A DNA stretch of 19,458 nucleotides from DASQDT01 sp036380435 (GCA_036380435.1 DASVES010000322.1:1-19458), one strand, 5' to 3'; shown: positions 1 through 8,080, counted from the stretch's first letter. The notes: a model not told the origin generated them from the letters alone. A program made the numbers and translations.

Positions 1-1
1 C

Positions 2-148
2 CCCTACGTGATCGGCATCGCGATGTGGTCACACTGCTTCGAATGCACCGACGCGACAGGAACCTGGAAGTCGCATCCGAGCGGCTTCCGGGGCATGACC
101 CACTACCTCGCCAACCTCATCACCAACAAGCGCATCGCCTATCCGTAG
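2..148 (+). CDS. C-terminal end of an unidentified protein (5' truncated by window edge)
   Basis: Reading from base 2 gives an open frame of 48 codons ending at a TAG (146-148). The visible peptide begins PYVIGIAMWSHCFECTDA and ends NLITNKRIAYP. It has two cysteines separated by two residues (CFEC) and a mixed hydrophobic/polar composition that looks like a real protein terminus. I do not recognise the family from this fragment. It converges on the DUF58 gene, and a long hairpin lies in the gap between them. Codon use is GC-rich like most of the window, and nothing suggests recent transfer. Confidence 0.6.
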   Translation, partial: PYVIGIAMWSHCFECTDATGTWKSHPSGFRGMTHYLANLITNKRIAYP

Positions 149-209
149 AGGGCTGAACGGCGCCTCGCTCGCATGCGCAGGCACGGGGCTGGCAAACATT
201 TTAATTTAC

Positions 210-274
210 CGCGCAATGCTCCGCTTGGGGACATGGCTAAAAAACGCCGTGCCCCTCAAGCCGAGCATTGCGCG
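210..274. terminator. Long hairpin between convergent genes (possible bidirectional terminator or repeat remnant)
   Basis: The arm at 210-230 pairs with 254-274 over 21 positions, with one C/C mismatch (222/262) and one G-T pair. The loop is about 23 bases and contains a run of A. The hairpin lies between the end of the + strand fragment (148) and the end of the DUF58 gene (304), where a shared terminator is expected. It lacks a clear downstream T-run on either strand, so Rho-independent termination is not certain. A stem this long would also fit a REP-like or miniature inverted-repeat element. The rest of 149-303 shows nothing else that I can support. Confidence 0.55.
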
Positions 275-303
275 CTTCCGCCGCCCGACATCTCAAGTCC
301 CTT

Positions 304-1623
304 TCACAACAGACCTCGCTCCTTCACACGCACGTAGGTTTCGAGCAGCATCGGCGTCAGCGCCGCCGTCGTCACATCGAGGGCGAGGCCGCCGCGCGAC
401 TCGACGAGGCGCAGGGCGGCCTCGCGCTGGCGGATGATCTCCTCAGCGACCGACTGCGTGAAGAGGCCGCGCACGTCGGCCGGCGCTTCCGAGACGACCG
501 AGCGCAGGTCGCGGTCGGCGATGGTGACGACGAGCGGCAGGTGGCGCGGGCGCAGGATGGAGAGCGACTTGAGCAGGTCGCGCGAGCCTTCCTCGTCCAC
601 AAGGTCTGTGAGCACGACGACGAGAGCGCGCCGCCGGCAGTGGGCGGCGATGTACTCGAAGGCGCGGGTGTAAGACGGCTCGATCATCTGCGGCTCGATA
701 GGGTGGAGGGCTTCGAGCACCGCATCCGCCTGCTCGCGCCCCTTGCCGGGCGGGACGTAGGTGATGACGCGGCGGCCGAAGACGGCGAGGCCCGCCTGAT
801 CGCCGCCGCGCTCGGCCGCGCTCATCAGGGCGAGCGCGGCGTGGATCGCGGAGTCGAACTTCGTCTCGCCCTCGACGCGGCCTGTCATCAGACGCCCCGA
901 GTCTAAGGCGATGAGGATGGTCTGGTCGCGCTCGATCTGGTACTGCCGTGTGGTGAGACGGCCGCGCCGGGCCGTGGCCGTCCAGGAGACGTGGCGCAGC
1001 TCGTCGCCGGGCACGTAGTCGCGCAGAGACTCGAAGTCGCGCCCTTCGCCGCGCCACGCGGCGCGCCGGTGCGCCGCGACGAGCGAGCGGGCGCCGAGCG
1101 CGGCCAGCTCCGCCTCCCGCGCGCGCCGGATGTTCGGGTAGACCTTGACCGTCTCGGCCCGGCCGGCGCGCGTCTCGCGCCACACCAGACCGAGGCGCGA
1201 GACGTAGCGCACAGCCACCTGTCCGAACTCGAACCGGCCCCGGCGCGGCGGCGTCAGGCCATAGACGAGCGTCAACACCTCGCGCGGCAGAATCCTCATG
1301 TGCGCCTCGCGTGCGCCCCTCAAAATCAACTCCGGCGGATACTCATCCTTGACCCGCAGGCTCACGGCCGCGCCCGTCTGATTCGTGACGCGCACGCGCA
1401 CCTCCGTCTCCGCGCCGATGTGGAAGCGCCCGCCCGTTTCGCGCTCTACGCGGACGCCCTCGGCGAGACGGCTCGTGCGGGCGTCGATGAAGGCCGCGAC
1501 GAGGAGGGCCGCGTCGAACACTACCGTCAGCCAGCGCAGCGCGGGACGGCTCCACGAGAGCGAGAGCGGCACGAAGCCGAGCGTCAGGAGCGCGTAGAAG
1601 AGTTTGGTGAAAGTGAATCGCAT
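304..1623 (-). CDS. DUF58 domain protein (vWA-like, MoxR partner)
   Basis: The 439-residue product matches the DUF58 family. Residues 1-48 contain two hydrophobic stretches suggesting an N-terminal membrane anchor. The family hallmark GRDFESLRDYVPGDELRHVSW lies at residues 194-214. A vWA-like fold follows, with a strand ending IALDSG (238-243) and a second acidic site VVLTD (336-340). The first metal-site motif is degenerate compared with DxSxS. DUF58 proteins usually act beside MoxR AAA+ ATPases in envelope or chaperone-like systems; the exact role is unsettled. Here the MoxR gene is about 4.3 kb upstream on the same strand, with six unrelated genes between. The ATG at 1623 is the natural start, but no Shine-Dalgarno is visible: the sequence just upstream is the end of repeat element A. 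The gene ends at a hairpin shared with a convergent gene. Confidence 0.9.
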   Translation of the reverse strand: MRFTFTKLFYALLTLGFVPLSLSWSRPALRWLTVVFDAALLVAAFIDARTSRLAEGVRVERETGGRFHIGAETEVRVRVTNQTGAAVSLRVKDEYPPELILRGAREAHMRILPREVLTLVYGLTPPRRGRFEFGQVAVRYVSRLGLVWRETRAGRAETVKVYPNIRRAREAELAALGARSLVAAHRRAAWRGEGRDFESLRDYVPGDELRHVSWTATARRGRLTTRQYQIERDQTILIALDSGRLMTGRVEGETKFDSAIHAALALMSAAERGGDQAGLAVFGRRVITYVPPGKGREQADAVLEALHPIEPQMIEPSYTRAFEYIAAHCRRRALVVVLTDLVDEEGSRDLLKSLSILRPRHLPLVVTIADRDLRSVVSEAPADVRGLFTQSVAEEIIRQREAALRLVESRGGLALDVTTAALTPMLLETYVRVKERGLL

Positions 1624-1633
1624 GTGTCAGACA

Positions 1634-1740
1634 GCTATTAGCTGTTAGCTTTCAGCTTAAAGAGAGCGAACGAGAATCGTGTTTCCGTGGCACCGCGCCT
1701 CACGATGTCTGCCGTGAGCTAAGAGCTAATCGCTAATCGC
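1634..1740. repeat. Element A: diverged heptamer inverted repeat between the HTTM-like gene and the DUF58 gene
   Basis: The arm at 1634-1659 and the reverse complement of 1715-1740 match at 20 of 26 positions. Each arm is a tandem run of 7-base units of the form TTAGCNN. The inner 55 bases contain a further small dyad (ATCGTG...CACGAT). On the minus strand the upstream gene's stop codon TAG (1728-1726) lies inside the first arm, and the second arm ends 10 bases before the DUF58 ATG. Because the unit is seven bases long and contains TAG, three successive copies put a stop in all three frames. The architecture is shared with elements B and C although the heptamer differs. I infer a degenerate member of one family. 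Confidence 0.7.
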
Positions 1741-2976
1741 CGTGTTAAGCCGGTCGCAGTCCCACGTCTCGATGGTGCGGCGCCCGTCGAGCGGGTTGGG
1801 GCGGCCGTGAATTTCGAGCACCGCGTCCGTGGGTGTTTCGGCCAGACGGCAGACCGTGCGCCCCGCCTCGCGGTAGACCCTCGGCTCCGGGTACGGCGGG
1901 ACGTTCAGCTCCGCGTAAGACCAGTTGCCGATGTTCAGCATGTTTCGGCCCCTCGCCAGACGCACTACGCCGCGGGCCTTCGGCGGCAGGCGCTCCCTGA
2001 GCGAGTCGCTCACGTAGATGGCCGCGTAGTGTGTGTTCCCGGAGTAGAGCGCCGCCGAGAGGTATGAGTCCCAGAGGCCGAAGAGGCCGAGGAGCGGCAT
2101 CACGCCGAAGAGCGCCAGCGCCAGCTTGTGCGCGAACAGACGGCCGCCCGAGAGGACTTCCCGCAGCGAGAAACTGCGGTCGCGCCAGAAGAGCCAGACC
2201 ACCACGGCCGCCATCGCCACGTTCCACGGCCAGATGACGACGTTGTTGCGCACCGGCACGAAGAGCATCAGGACGAAGGCGTGCATGAGGCACGCGCAGA
2301 CGACGGCCGCGTCTCTGAACCTGCGCGTCAGCAGCCCCGCGCCGACGCAGATTTCGGCCAGCGGGATGACGACGGCTAACACGTGCGTGAGGGGACGCAG
2401 CTCTTCGGGCAGGTGACGCAGGTACGGATTGAGGAGCGAGCGGACGGTTAGCGTGGCGAATTCGTAGTTGACCTTCTGGAGCCCTCCCCAGAAGTAAGTC
2501 GCGGCGACGATCAGGCGGCACGTGTTCAGGGCGGCGGCTCCGTCCTCCGGCTCGCGGCCCTCGCGCAAGCCGATGCACAGGGCCAGAAGCATGAAGTAGT
2601 ACATGTAGAACCATGGCTGCCAGCGCGACTGATCCCAGAGGCACAACAAGCCAGCGAGGACGAGAAAGGCGACGACGAACTTTCGGGACTCGCGGGCGAG
2701 GGCGACCGCCGCGAGCAGTGCGAGGAGCGCGGCGAGCCAGACGAAGTCGAGCGGGTAGGGGACGGGCGGCAGCAGCCGGCTCACCGGGACGGTCGGGTAC
2801 TGGCGCGGCGAAGAGACCCAGAGCCTCCACGAAAGCAGCAGTCCGCAGGCGGCGGCCGCCGCGAGCGTAATCTTCAGCCGGCGCTGAAGACGCGCCTCGC
2901 CTCCCCCGGCGTTCGTGGCGCTCACGGCTGGCATGTTCGGGGTAGTCACCGGGGCGTTCAAGGATTTGTCAGACAA
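1726..2976 (-). CDS. Polytopic membrane protein, DoxX/HTTM-like
   Basis: The product is about 416 residues, with many hydrophobic segments from about residue 37 to 290 and a soluble C-terminal tail. A segment around residues 155-170 (YFWGGLQKVNYEFATLTVRS) resembles the helix that opens the DoxX/HTTM-type core, and a later PLAEICVGAGLLTRRFRDAA fits the same fold. The substrate is unknown. The longest frame starts at a TTG (2976), overlapping the QueA-like stop by 8 nt. An in-frame GTG (2949) and ATG (2934) are alternatives, and none has a clear Shine-Dalgarno, so the start is uncertain. The last residues (ISD and the TAG stop) are encoded by the arm of repeat element A, so the natural C-terminus may have been altered by the element. 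Confidence 0.75.
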   Translation of the reverse strand: MSDKSLNAPVTTPNMPAVSATNAGGGEARLQRRLKITLAAAAACGLLLSWRLWVSSPRQYPTVPVSRLLPPVPYPLDFVWLAALLALLAAVALARESRKFVVAFLVLAGLLCLWDQSRWQPWFYMYYFMLLALCIGLREGREPEDGAAALNTCRLIVAATYFWGGLQKVNYEFATLTVRSLLNPYLRHLPEELRPLTHVLAVVIPLAEICVGAGLLTRRFRDAAVVCACLMHAFVLMLFVPVRNNVVIWPWNVAMAAVVVWLFWRDRSFSLREVLSGGRLFAHKLALALFGVMPLLGLFGLWDSYLSAALYSGNTHYAAIYVSDSLRERLPPKARGVVRLARGRNMLNIGNWSYAELNVPPYPEPRVYREAGRTVCRLAETPTDAVLEIHGRPNPLDGRRTIETWDCDRLNTAISD

Positions 2977-4030
2977 TTAAATTCAGGTCGCCGAACTCGT
3001 GCCAGAGGTATTTCAACTCGACGGCCCCCTGATAGGCGGCGCGGATTTCTTCAGCGGGCAGGAAGGCCGTCAGCAAGTCGAGGTGGCTCGCCTCCGGCTC
3101 GTGCAGACCCGTGAGCAGCCCCGTGACGACCGTCAGGACGTGGCCTGCCGTCACATGCAGACGCGTGTAGCCGTGGCCGGGGCGAATAACGCCGTCTTCG
3201 TCCGCGACGGATTCGAGAGCGCGCACGACCGTCGTCCCGACGGCGACGACGCGCGCTCCCCGCGCGCGCGTCTCGTTGATCTCGCGCGCCGCCGCGTCCG
3301 TGATGAAATATTCTTCCTCGGAGGCCGGGTGCTGCGCGTCCAGCTCGTCGTCCATGTAAGACGACAGCCCCGTGTGGAGCACGACGTAGGCGACGCGCAC
3401 CCCGCGCCGCTTGAGATCGAAGAGCAGCCGCCACGTGAAGGCGCGGCCCGCCGAGGGCATCTCGGCCGAGCCGGGTTCGCGCGCGTAGACGGTCTGGTAG
3501 TAGTCCAAATCCCACGGCGCCGAGACGTACTCGTAACGGATGGGACGGCCCACGCGATAGAACGTGTCGATCAGCTCCGCCCCCGTGCGCGAGAAGCGCA
3601 CGCGCCACAGACGAGGGATGCGCCGGTCGCGCTCCAGAACCTTCCCCCGCAGCCCTTCGCCGAAGACGATCTCCAGCCCCTCGCGCAGCCCGCACGCGAA
3701 CGGGTCGCCCTGCTGACACATCAACAGCGCCATCCACGTGTCGTCCGGCAGACGCTCGGCCAGACGCATCTCGATGCACGGCCCCGCTGGGGCCGCGCAC
3801 CCTTCGAGCGCGGCCGGCAGCGTCCGCGAAGAGTTGAAGACGAGCAGGTCGCCCTCGCGCAGGTACTCACCCAGATGGTCGAAGCGCGTGTGCTCAACGG
3901 CGTGCGTCCCACGGTCAATGACCATCAGACGCACGCGGTCGCGCCCCTCGCCGCGCCGCTCGGGCGGCTCCTTCGCCGAAAGCTCTTCGGGCAGCGTAAA
4001 TGTGAAGGGTGCAGTCATGAATCCAGTCAC
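2969..4030 (-). CDS. QueA-like S-adenosylmethionine:tRNA ribosyltransferase-isomerase family protein (divergent subfamily)
   Basis: The 353-residue product aligns along its whole length with QueA: an N-terminal FTLPEELSAKEPPE, then RDRVRLMVIDR (31-40), REGDLLVFNSSRTLPAAL (58-75), VAVGTTVVRALE (262-273) and a C-terminal YLWHEFGDLNLIV. QueA makes epoxyqueuosine from preQ1-tRNA and AdoMet. Key segments differ from canonical QueA: SAGRAFT (193-199) where TAGLHFT is usual, HTGLSSYMDD (219-228) where HVGLGTFRPV is usual, and TGLHEPEASHLDLL (307-320) where TNFHLPxSTLLML is usual. From memory this pattern matches the QueA-like proteins of actinomycetes, which often lack queuosine synthesis, so true QueA function is doubtful. 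The start is GTG 4030 or, equally plausible, ATG 4018; neither has a good Shine-Dalgarno. It follows the antitoxin gene by 40 bases and overlaps the next gene. Confidence 0.85.
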   Translation of the reverse strand: MTGFMTAPFTFTLPEELSAKEPPERRGEGRDRVRLMVIDRGTHAVEHTRFDHLGEYLREGDLLVFNSSRTLPAALEGCAAPAGPCIEMRLAERLPDDTWMALLMCQQGDPFACGLREGLEIVFGEGLRGKVLERDRRIPRLWRVRFSRTGAELIDTFYRVGRPIRYEYVSAPWDLDYYQTVYAREPGSAEMPSAGRAFTWRLLFDLKRRGVRVAYVVLHTGLSSYMDDELDAQHPASEEEYFITDAAAREINETRARGARVVAVGTTVVRALESVADEDGVIRPGHGYTRLHVTAGHVLTVVTGLLTGLHEPEASHLDLLTAFLPAEEIRAAYQGAVELKYLWHEFGDLNLIV

Positions 4031-4070
4031 ACCCGCTTCATCGATTATCGGAGGTGGTTGGATGTACTAC

Positions 4071-4301
4071 TTAATGCGGGGTAGAAGTCGGTGCCTGGGC
4101 AACCTTAATCAGTAGGCGTAAAGCTTCGTTCACCGCTTTAGCATCCGGGAATGCAGCCGCCACATCCGGGTCAAGCAACACCAGATTTGTCCCCTCCCGG
4201 TAACGCTCAACATATTTTCCGCGCACTCGTCCCTTCAATTGCGAAAGGTCATACTCCGGGCGCATCTCGTCTTCCTGTATCTCAGTTTCGTCCTTTTTCA
4301 T
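4071..4301 (-). CDS. Antitoxin partner of BrnT (small, acidic N-terminus)
   Basis: The 76-residue product starts at ATG 4301, with an AGAGAGG purine stretch just upstream. The frame is open further upstream, but that part overlaps the toxin and looks artificial. The protein has an acidic N-terminus (KKDETEIQEDEMRPEYDLSQ), a basic segment GRVRGKYVERYREG and a C-terminal part LDPDVAAAFPDAKAVNEALRLLI. This layout is seen in small antitoxins encoded directly after BrnT- or RelE-type toxins. I see no clear BrnA ribbon-helix-helix signature. It overlaps the toxin's 3' end by 20 nt, implying translational coupling. Its likely role is to bind and neutralise the toxin and autorepress the operon. The region is visibly AT-richer than its neighbours. 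Confidence 0.75.
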   Translation of the reverse strand: MKKDETEIQEDEMRPEYDLSQLKGRVRGKYVERYREGTNLVLLDPDVAAAFPDAKAVNEALRLLIKVAQAPTSTPH

Positions 4302-4560
4302 AAACCTCTCTTTCTCGGCGAGTGAGTTCTCGCGCGCTAATGATCCGGACGACCTCGTCTTCATCCGTGTGCACGACGGCTAACAGTCTACCTCTTTCAG
4401 ACATGCCAATGATAATGAAGCGTTGTTCTTCTGCGGAGTGGTCCGGGTCATTGAAAGTGTCGGACAGCGAATCACCGAAAATAGTAGCAGCTTCTTCAAA
4501 TGAGACTCCGTGCTTGGCGAGGTTGCCCGTGGCTTTATTTTCGTCCCATTGAAACAACAT
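4282..4560 (-). CDS. brnT: BrnT family toxin (type II toxin-antitoxin, RNase)
   Basis: The 92-residue product matches the BrnT family in length and motifs: FQWDENKATGNLAKHGVSFEEA at the N-terminus, the central DPDHSAEEQRFIIIGMSERGRLLAV, and the C-terminal VRIISARELTRREREVYE. BrnT toxins are RelE-like endoribonucleases that reduce translation when freed from the antitoxin. The start ATG 4560 has a clear Shine-Dalgarno, GAGGAG, about 9 bases upstream. The toxin precedes and overlaps the antitoxin, the usual brnT-brnA order. It lies in the middle of a run of metabolic genes and is AT-richer than them, suggesting acquisition by transfer. Confidence 0.9.
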   Translation of the reverse strand: MLFQWDENKATGNLAKHGVSFEEAATIFGDSLSDTFNDPDHSAEEQRFIIIGMSERGRLLAVVHTDEDEVVRIISARELTRREREVYEKGRN

Positions 4561-4600
4561 GACTCGCGCTCCTCATAATCGACGCGCCGCGAGGCGAATT

Positions 4601-5134
4601 CTATAACGCGCGTTCCATCACCACGTCGGTCTGCGTGTCGGAGCCGAGTTGAAAGATTTGCGTTCCCGTGTCGCGGAAGTCCCACTTGCGATAGAAGGCG
4701 CGGGCGCGCTCGTTGCGCTCCCAGACGCCGAGCCAGATGGTGCGGTGTCCGCCGCGCCGCGCCTCTTCAAGACACGCGCGCAGGAGCGACGCGCCCACCC
4801 CGCGCCCCAGCCAGTCGCGCGCCGCGTAGATTCGCGCCAGCTCAACGGGGTCGGAGCCGCGAACACATTCGGGCGCCTGTCCCGCGCGGAGTTTGGCGTA
4901 GCCGGCTGCGTCGCCGTCGATTTCGGCGACGAGCCAGATTGAGTGGGGGTCGGACAGCTCGCGCTCAGTCTGCTCGACGCTGAAGGCGGAGGCGAGGTAG
5001 GCGGCCATGTCTTCGGGCCGGTTGTCGGCGGCAAAGGTTTCGTTGAAGGTGCGCGCGCCCAGCTCCGCGAGCAGCGCGGCGTCAGCGGGCGTGGCGCGGC
5101 GAATGGTGACGGCGGATTGTTCGGTCGTGCTCAT
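4601..5134 (-). CDS. GNAT family N-acetyltransferase
   Basis: The 177-residue product has a GNAT fold: beta-1 VTIRRATPADAALLAELG (9-26), the acetyl-CoA binding motif ARDWLGRGVGASLLRACLEEA (105-125), and the motif B region LGVWERNERARAFYRKWDFRDTG (135-157). The substrate cannot be told; the closest general type is the RimI/PhnO-like acetyltransferases acting on small amines or protein N-termini. I chose ATG 5134 because the beta-1 strand follows it at once. The longer open frame to 5461 runs through the SDR gene in another frame and is low-complexity and arginine-rich. The gene starts 26 bases after the SDR stop, so the two are probably co-transcribed. Confidence 0.9.
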   Translation of the reverse strand: MSTTEQSAVTIRRATPADAALLAELGARTFNETFAADNRPEDMAAYLASAFSVEQTERELSDPHSIWLVAEIDGDAAGYAKLRAGQAPECVRGSDPVELARIYAARDWLGRGVGASLLRACLEEARRGGHRTIWLGVWERNERARAFYRKWDFRDTGTQIFQLGSDTQTDVVMERAL

Positions 5135-5160
5135 CGAAATTCTTGATGCACAGTGCTTCG

Positions 5161-5931
5161 TCAGTCCGACTGCTCCTCGCTCGGGGCTTCGGACTGTCCC
5201 CAGTTTTCCTCCTGCGCCTGAAAGCGTCGGCCGTTGACGTGCTTCGACTCGTCGGAGGCGAGGTAGATGAAGACTTCGGTGACTTCCTCGGGTTCGGCCC
5301 ACTGCGCGGGGTCTTCTTCGGGCGTGGCCTGCCGGTGCATCTCTGTGTTCATGTCGCCGGGGTCTACCCAGTTGACGCGCACGCCGCTGCCCTCGAGTTC
5401 GGCCGCCCACGTCTGCGACAGTCCTTCGAGTCCGAACTTGGAGATGCCGTAAGCGCCCCACGTCGGGTAGCCGACCACTCCGGCGTCGCTCGTCACGTTG
5501 ATGATCGAGCCGCCCCGTTCGACCATCGCCGGCAGCGTCTTCTTGATGAGGATGAAGGGCGCGACGAGGTTCGTGTCGAGGACGCTGCGGAAGTCTTCGA
5601 GCGGGTAGTCGAGCAGGAAGGGCAAGGGCACGGGGCCGATGCTCGAAGCGTTGTTGACGAGCACGTCGAGGCGTCCGCCGAACTCACTGAGCGTGGTGGC
5701 GACCGTGCGTTCCACGTCCTCATGCCGGCGCAGGTCGGCGACGATGTTGAGCACGCGCGCCTCGGGCGCGGCCTCGCGCACCGCCTCACGCACCTCTTCC
5801 AACGCCTCGCCCCTCCGCGCCGCCAGCGCCAGCCGGGCCGCGCCCTCGCGCGCGTACTCAATCGCCAACTGTCGCCCCAGCCCCTGCGACGCGCCCGTGA
5901 TTAAAACGTGCTTGCCTTGCAGCCTGTTCAC
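5161..5931 (-). CDS. Short-chain dehydrogenase/reductase (SDR)
   Basis: The 256-residue product is a classical SDR. It has the Rossmann motif TGASQGLG (12-19), NNAS (93-96), and a catalytic set consisting of N121, S148 (NVTSDAG), Y161 and K165 (YGISK). It would use NAD(P)H on an unknown alcohol or ketone. The C-terminal part WVDPGDMNTEMHRQATPEEDP carries the usual PG motif after beta-6. The start is GTG 5931, supported by a GGAGG Shine-Dalgarno on the minus strand at 5941-5945, eight to nine bases upstream. It lies between moxR (45-base gap) and the acetyltransferase, probably within one transcript. Confidence 0.92.
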   Translation of the reverse strand: MNRLQGKHVLITGASQGLGRQLAIEYAREGAARLALAARRGEALEEVREAVREAAPEARVLNIVADLRRHEDVERTVATTLSEFGGRLDVLVNNASSIGPVPLPFLLDYPLEDFRSVLDTNLVAPFILIKKTLPAMVERGGSIINVTSDAGVVGYPTWGAYGISKFGLEGLSQTWAAELEGSGVRVNWVDPGDMNTEMHRQATPEEDPAQWAEPEEVTEVFIYLASDESKHVNGRRFQAQEENWGQSEAPSEEQSD

Positions 5932-5976
5932 GTCGAGTATCCTCCGGCATGAAAGTCTCGGATGATTATAGACCTC

Positions 5977-6927
<951 letters not shown>

Positions 6928-6937
6928 CGCTTGAGGA

Positions 6938-7019
6938 GTGATAAGTGATGAGTGATAAGTGATAAGAAAGAACAGACGGGCTTTGTCTTTCTTATCACTT
7001 ATCACTCATCACTTATCAC
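6938..7019. repeat. Element B: perfect 34-bp inverted repeat of tandem GTGATAA heptamers
   Basis: Bases 6938-6971 are the exact reverse complement of 6986-7019, with a 14-base loop at 6972-6985. Each arm consists of four 7-base units (GTGATAA, second unit GTGATGA) plus GAAAGA. It fills the gap between the permease and moxR. The permease stop TGA (7018-7016) is the repeat's own TGA and is followed in frame by TAA. The other arm ends 10 bases before the moxR ATG. In a transcript this would form a very stable 34-bp duplex, a likely RNase III substrate or a block to ribosomes. TGA in a 7-base unit recurs in all three frames. Confidence 0.92.
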
Positions 7020-7903
7020 CGTTGAATCCCTTTCCAGAGAAAATCGTAGAGCAAGATTTTGAGCGCGAGGACGACGACGGTGGCGAGGAAGACGGCGCGC
7101 AGGTGTCGCTCGCTCACGCGGAGCGCGAGGCGCGCGCCGACGAACGCGCCGGCGAACATGACGACGGCGAGGAGCGCGCCGAGCCGGTAATCGACCAGCC
7201 CCGCCCACATGAAAATAAGTGTGGCGACGAGCGACGAGAAGACGTTGACGACCTTCGTCGTCGCCACGGCCTCGACGAAGCGCACGCGGAAGAGCGCGAC
7301 GTAGGCGGCCGTCAGCAGTGTAACGTACCCGCCGCTGAAAAACCCGCCATAGACGCCGAGCGCGAACGTCGCCGCGTAGCCCGCCCACTCGGCGCGGCGG
7401 GAGACGCCCTCGCCCGCCGAATGTCCGGCGCGCTCGCCCCTCTCACCTGCCCCGGCGAACCCGGCGTCGCGCCCGACCTGCCGCTTGCGCGTGGCGACGG
7501 AGAAGACGGCCACGGCGAGCATCGAGACGGAGATGAAGAGCGGCATCGCGCGCGAGGAGACGGCGAGCACGAGGAGCGCGCCGAGGGCTGAGCCGGCGAG
7601 CGTGAGCGCGATGAGCAGCGGCAGGCGGCGGCGGTCGAACGTCCCCTTGCCGACGAAGGGCAGCGCGCCGCCCGCGCTCATGAAGGTGAGGCCGAACATG
7701 TTTGTCGCCACCGCCACACGCGCGTCGATGCCGAACTGGTACATGGCCGGCACGGTGATGAGTGAGTTGCTGCCCGTCACCACGCCGACCACGCTCGTTG
7801 CGAAGAAGAGAGCGAGGAGTAAGAAGAGGGGAAGCGGGGAATCAAAAAAGAGAAAGGCGAAGGGGATGATACTGCGCGCCCGTGCTGACTCGGGTTTCTT
7901 CAC
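7016..7903 (-). CDS. TauE/SafE (TSUP) family membrane permease
   Basis: The 295-residue polytopic protein matches the TSUP/DUF81 family of putative anion or sulfur-compound transporters. It has two halves of hydrophobic helices, VGVVTGSNSLITVPAMYQFG (39-58) in the first and the related GVYGGFFSGGYVTLLTAAY (183-201) in the second. They are separated by a hydrophilic, charged loop at about 140-172 that looks longer than usual. The substrate is unknown. I chose GTG 7903 because AGGAG on the minus strand at 7909-7913 lies five bases upstream. The longer frame to 7954 starts inside repeat D and adds unlikely residues. The stop codon is provided by element B. The permease has no obvious link to the MoxR system around it. 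Confidence 0.85.
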   Translation of the reverse strand: MKKPESARARSIIPFAFLFFDSPLPLFLLLALFFATSVVGVVTGSNSLITVPAMYQFGIDARVAVATNMFGLTFMSAGGALPFVGKGTFDRRRLPLLIALTLAGSALGALLVLAVSSRAMPLFISVSMLAVAVFSVATRKRQVGRDAGFAGAGERGERAGHSAGEGVSRRAEWAGYAATFALGVYGGFFSGGYVTLLTAAYVALFRVRFVEAVATTKVVNVFSSLVATLIFMWAGLVDYRLGALLAVVMFAGAFVGARLALRVSERHLRAVFLATVVVLALKILLYDFLWKGIQR

Positions 7904-7934
7904 CTTTGCTCCTGTCCGATGTGTGATGGAAGGC

Positions 7935-8025
7935 GACTCACCGCGGAGGCGCAAAGGGCGCGGAGTTCACGCCGCAGGCTTGCTGTTTCTTCTCCGCGCC
8001 CCCTCTGCGTTCTCTGCGGTGAGTC
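7935..8025. repeat. Element D: imperfect inverted repeat of CTCTGCG-type 9-base units
   Basis: The arm at 7935-7965 pairs with 7992-8025. Ten bases at each end match exactly (GACTCACCGC outer, GGGCGCGGAG inner), and the middle is diverged with a three-base length difference. The right arm shows 9-base units (CTCTGCGTT, CTCTGCGGT). Repeats of this CTCTGCG...CTCTGCGGTGA kind are, from memory, dispersed in intergenic gaps of several bacterial phyla. It lies between the DUF4350 stop (8081) and the permease's Shine-Dalgarno. Unlike elements A to C it leaves the downstream ribosome binding site intact. The rest of 7904-8080 shows nothing else I can name. Confidence 0.75.
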
Positions 8026-8080
8026 CAACATTCGACATACTCAACTTACAAACGTCGGACGCCCGCTCTTCGTCTAACCA

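Noticed and set aside
2999..4084. Long + strand open frame opposite the QueA-like gene
   Set aside because: It is antisense to a clearly recognised protein, with composition typical of GC-rich shadows.
4302..4364. Longer antitoxin start at 4364
   Set aside because: It lies inside the toxin coding region; ATG 4301 has a purine-rich site upstream and gives a normal antitoxin length.
5135..5461. N-terminal extension of the acetyltransferase frame
   Set aside because: It is a shadow of the SDR gene; the GNAT fold begins directly after ATG 5134.
6928..7005. MoxR start at GTG 7005
   Set aside because: The extra 26 residues would be encoded by hairpin element B and do not resemble MoxR.
7904..7954. 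Permease start at 7954
   Set aside because: It begins inside repeat D; GTG 7903 has AGGAG five bases upstream.
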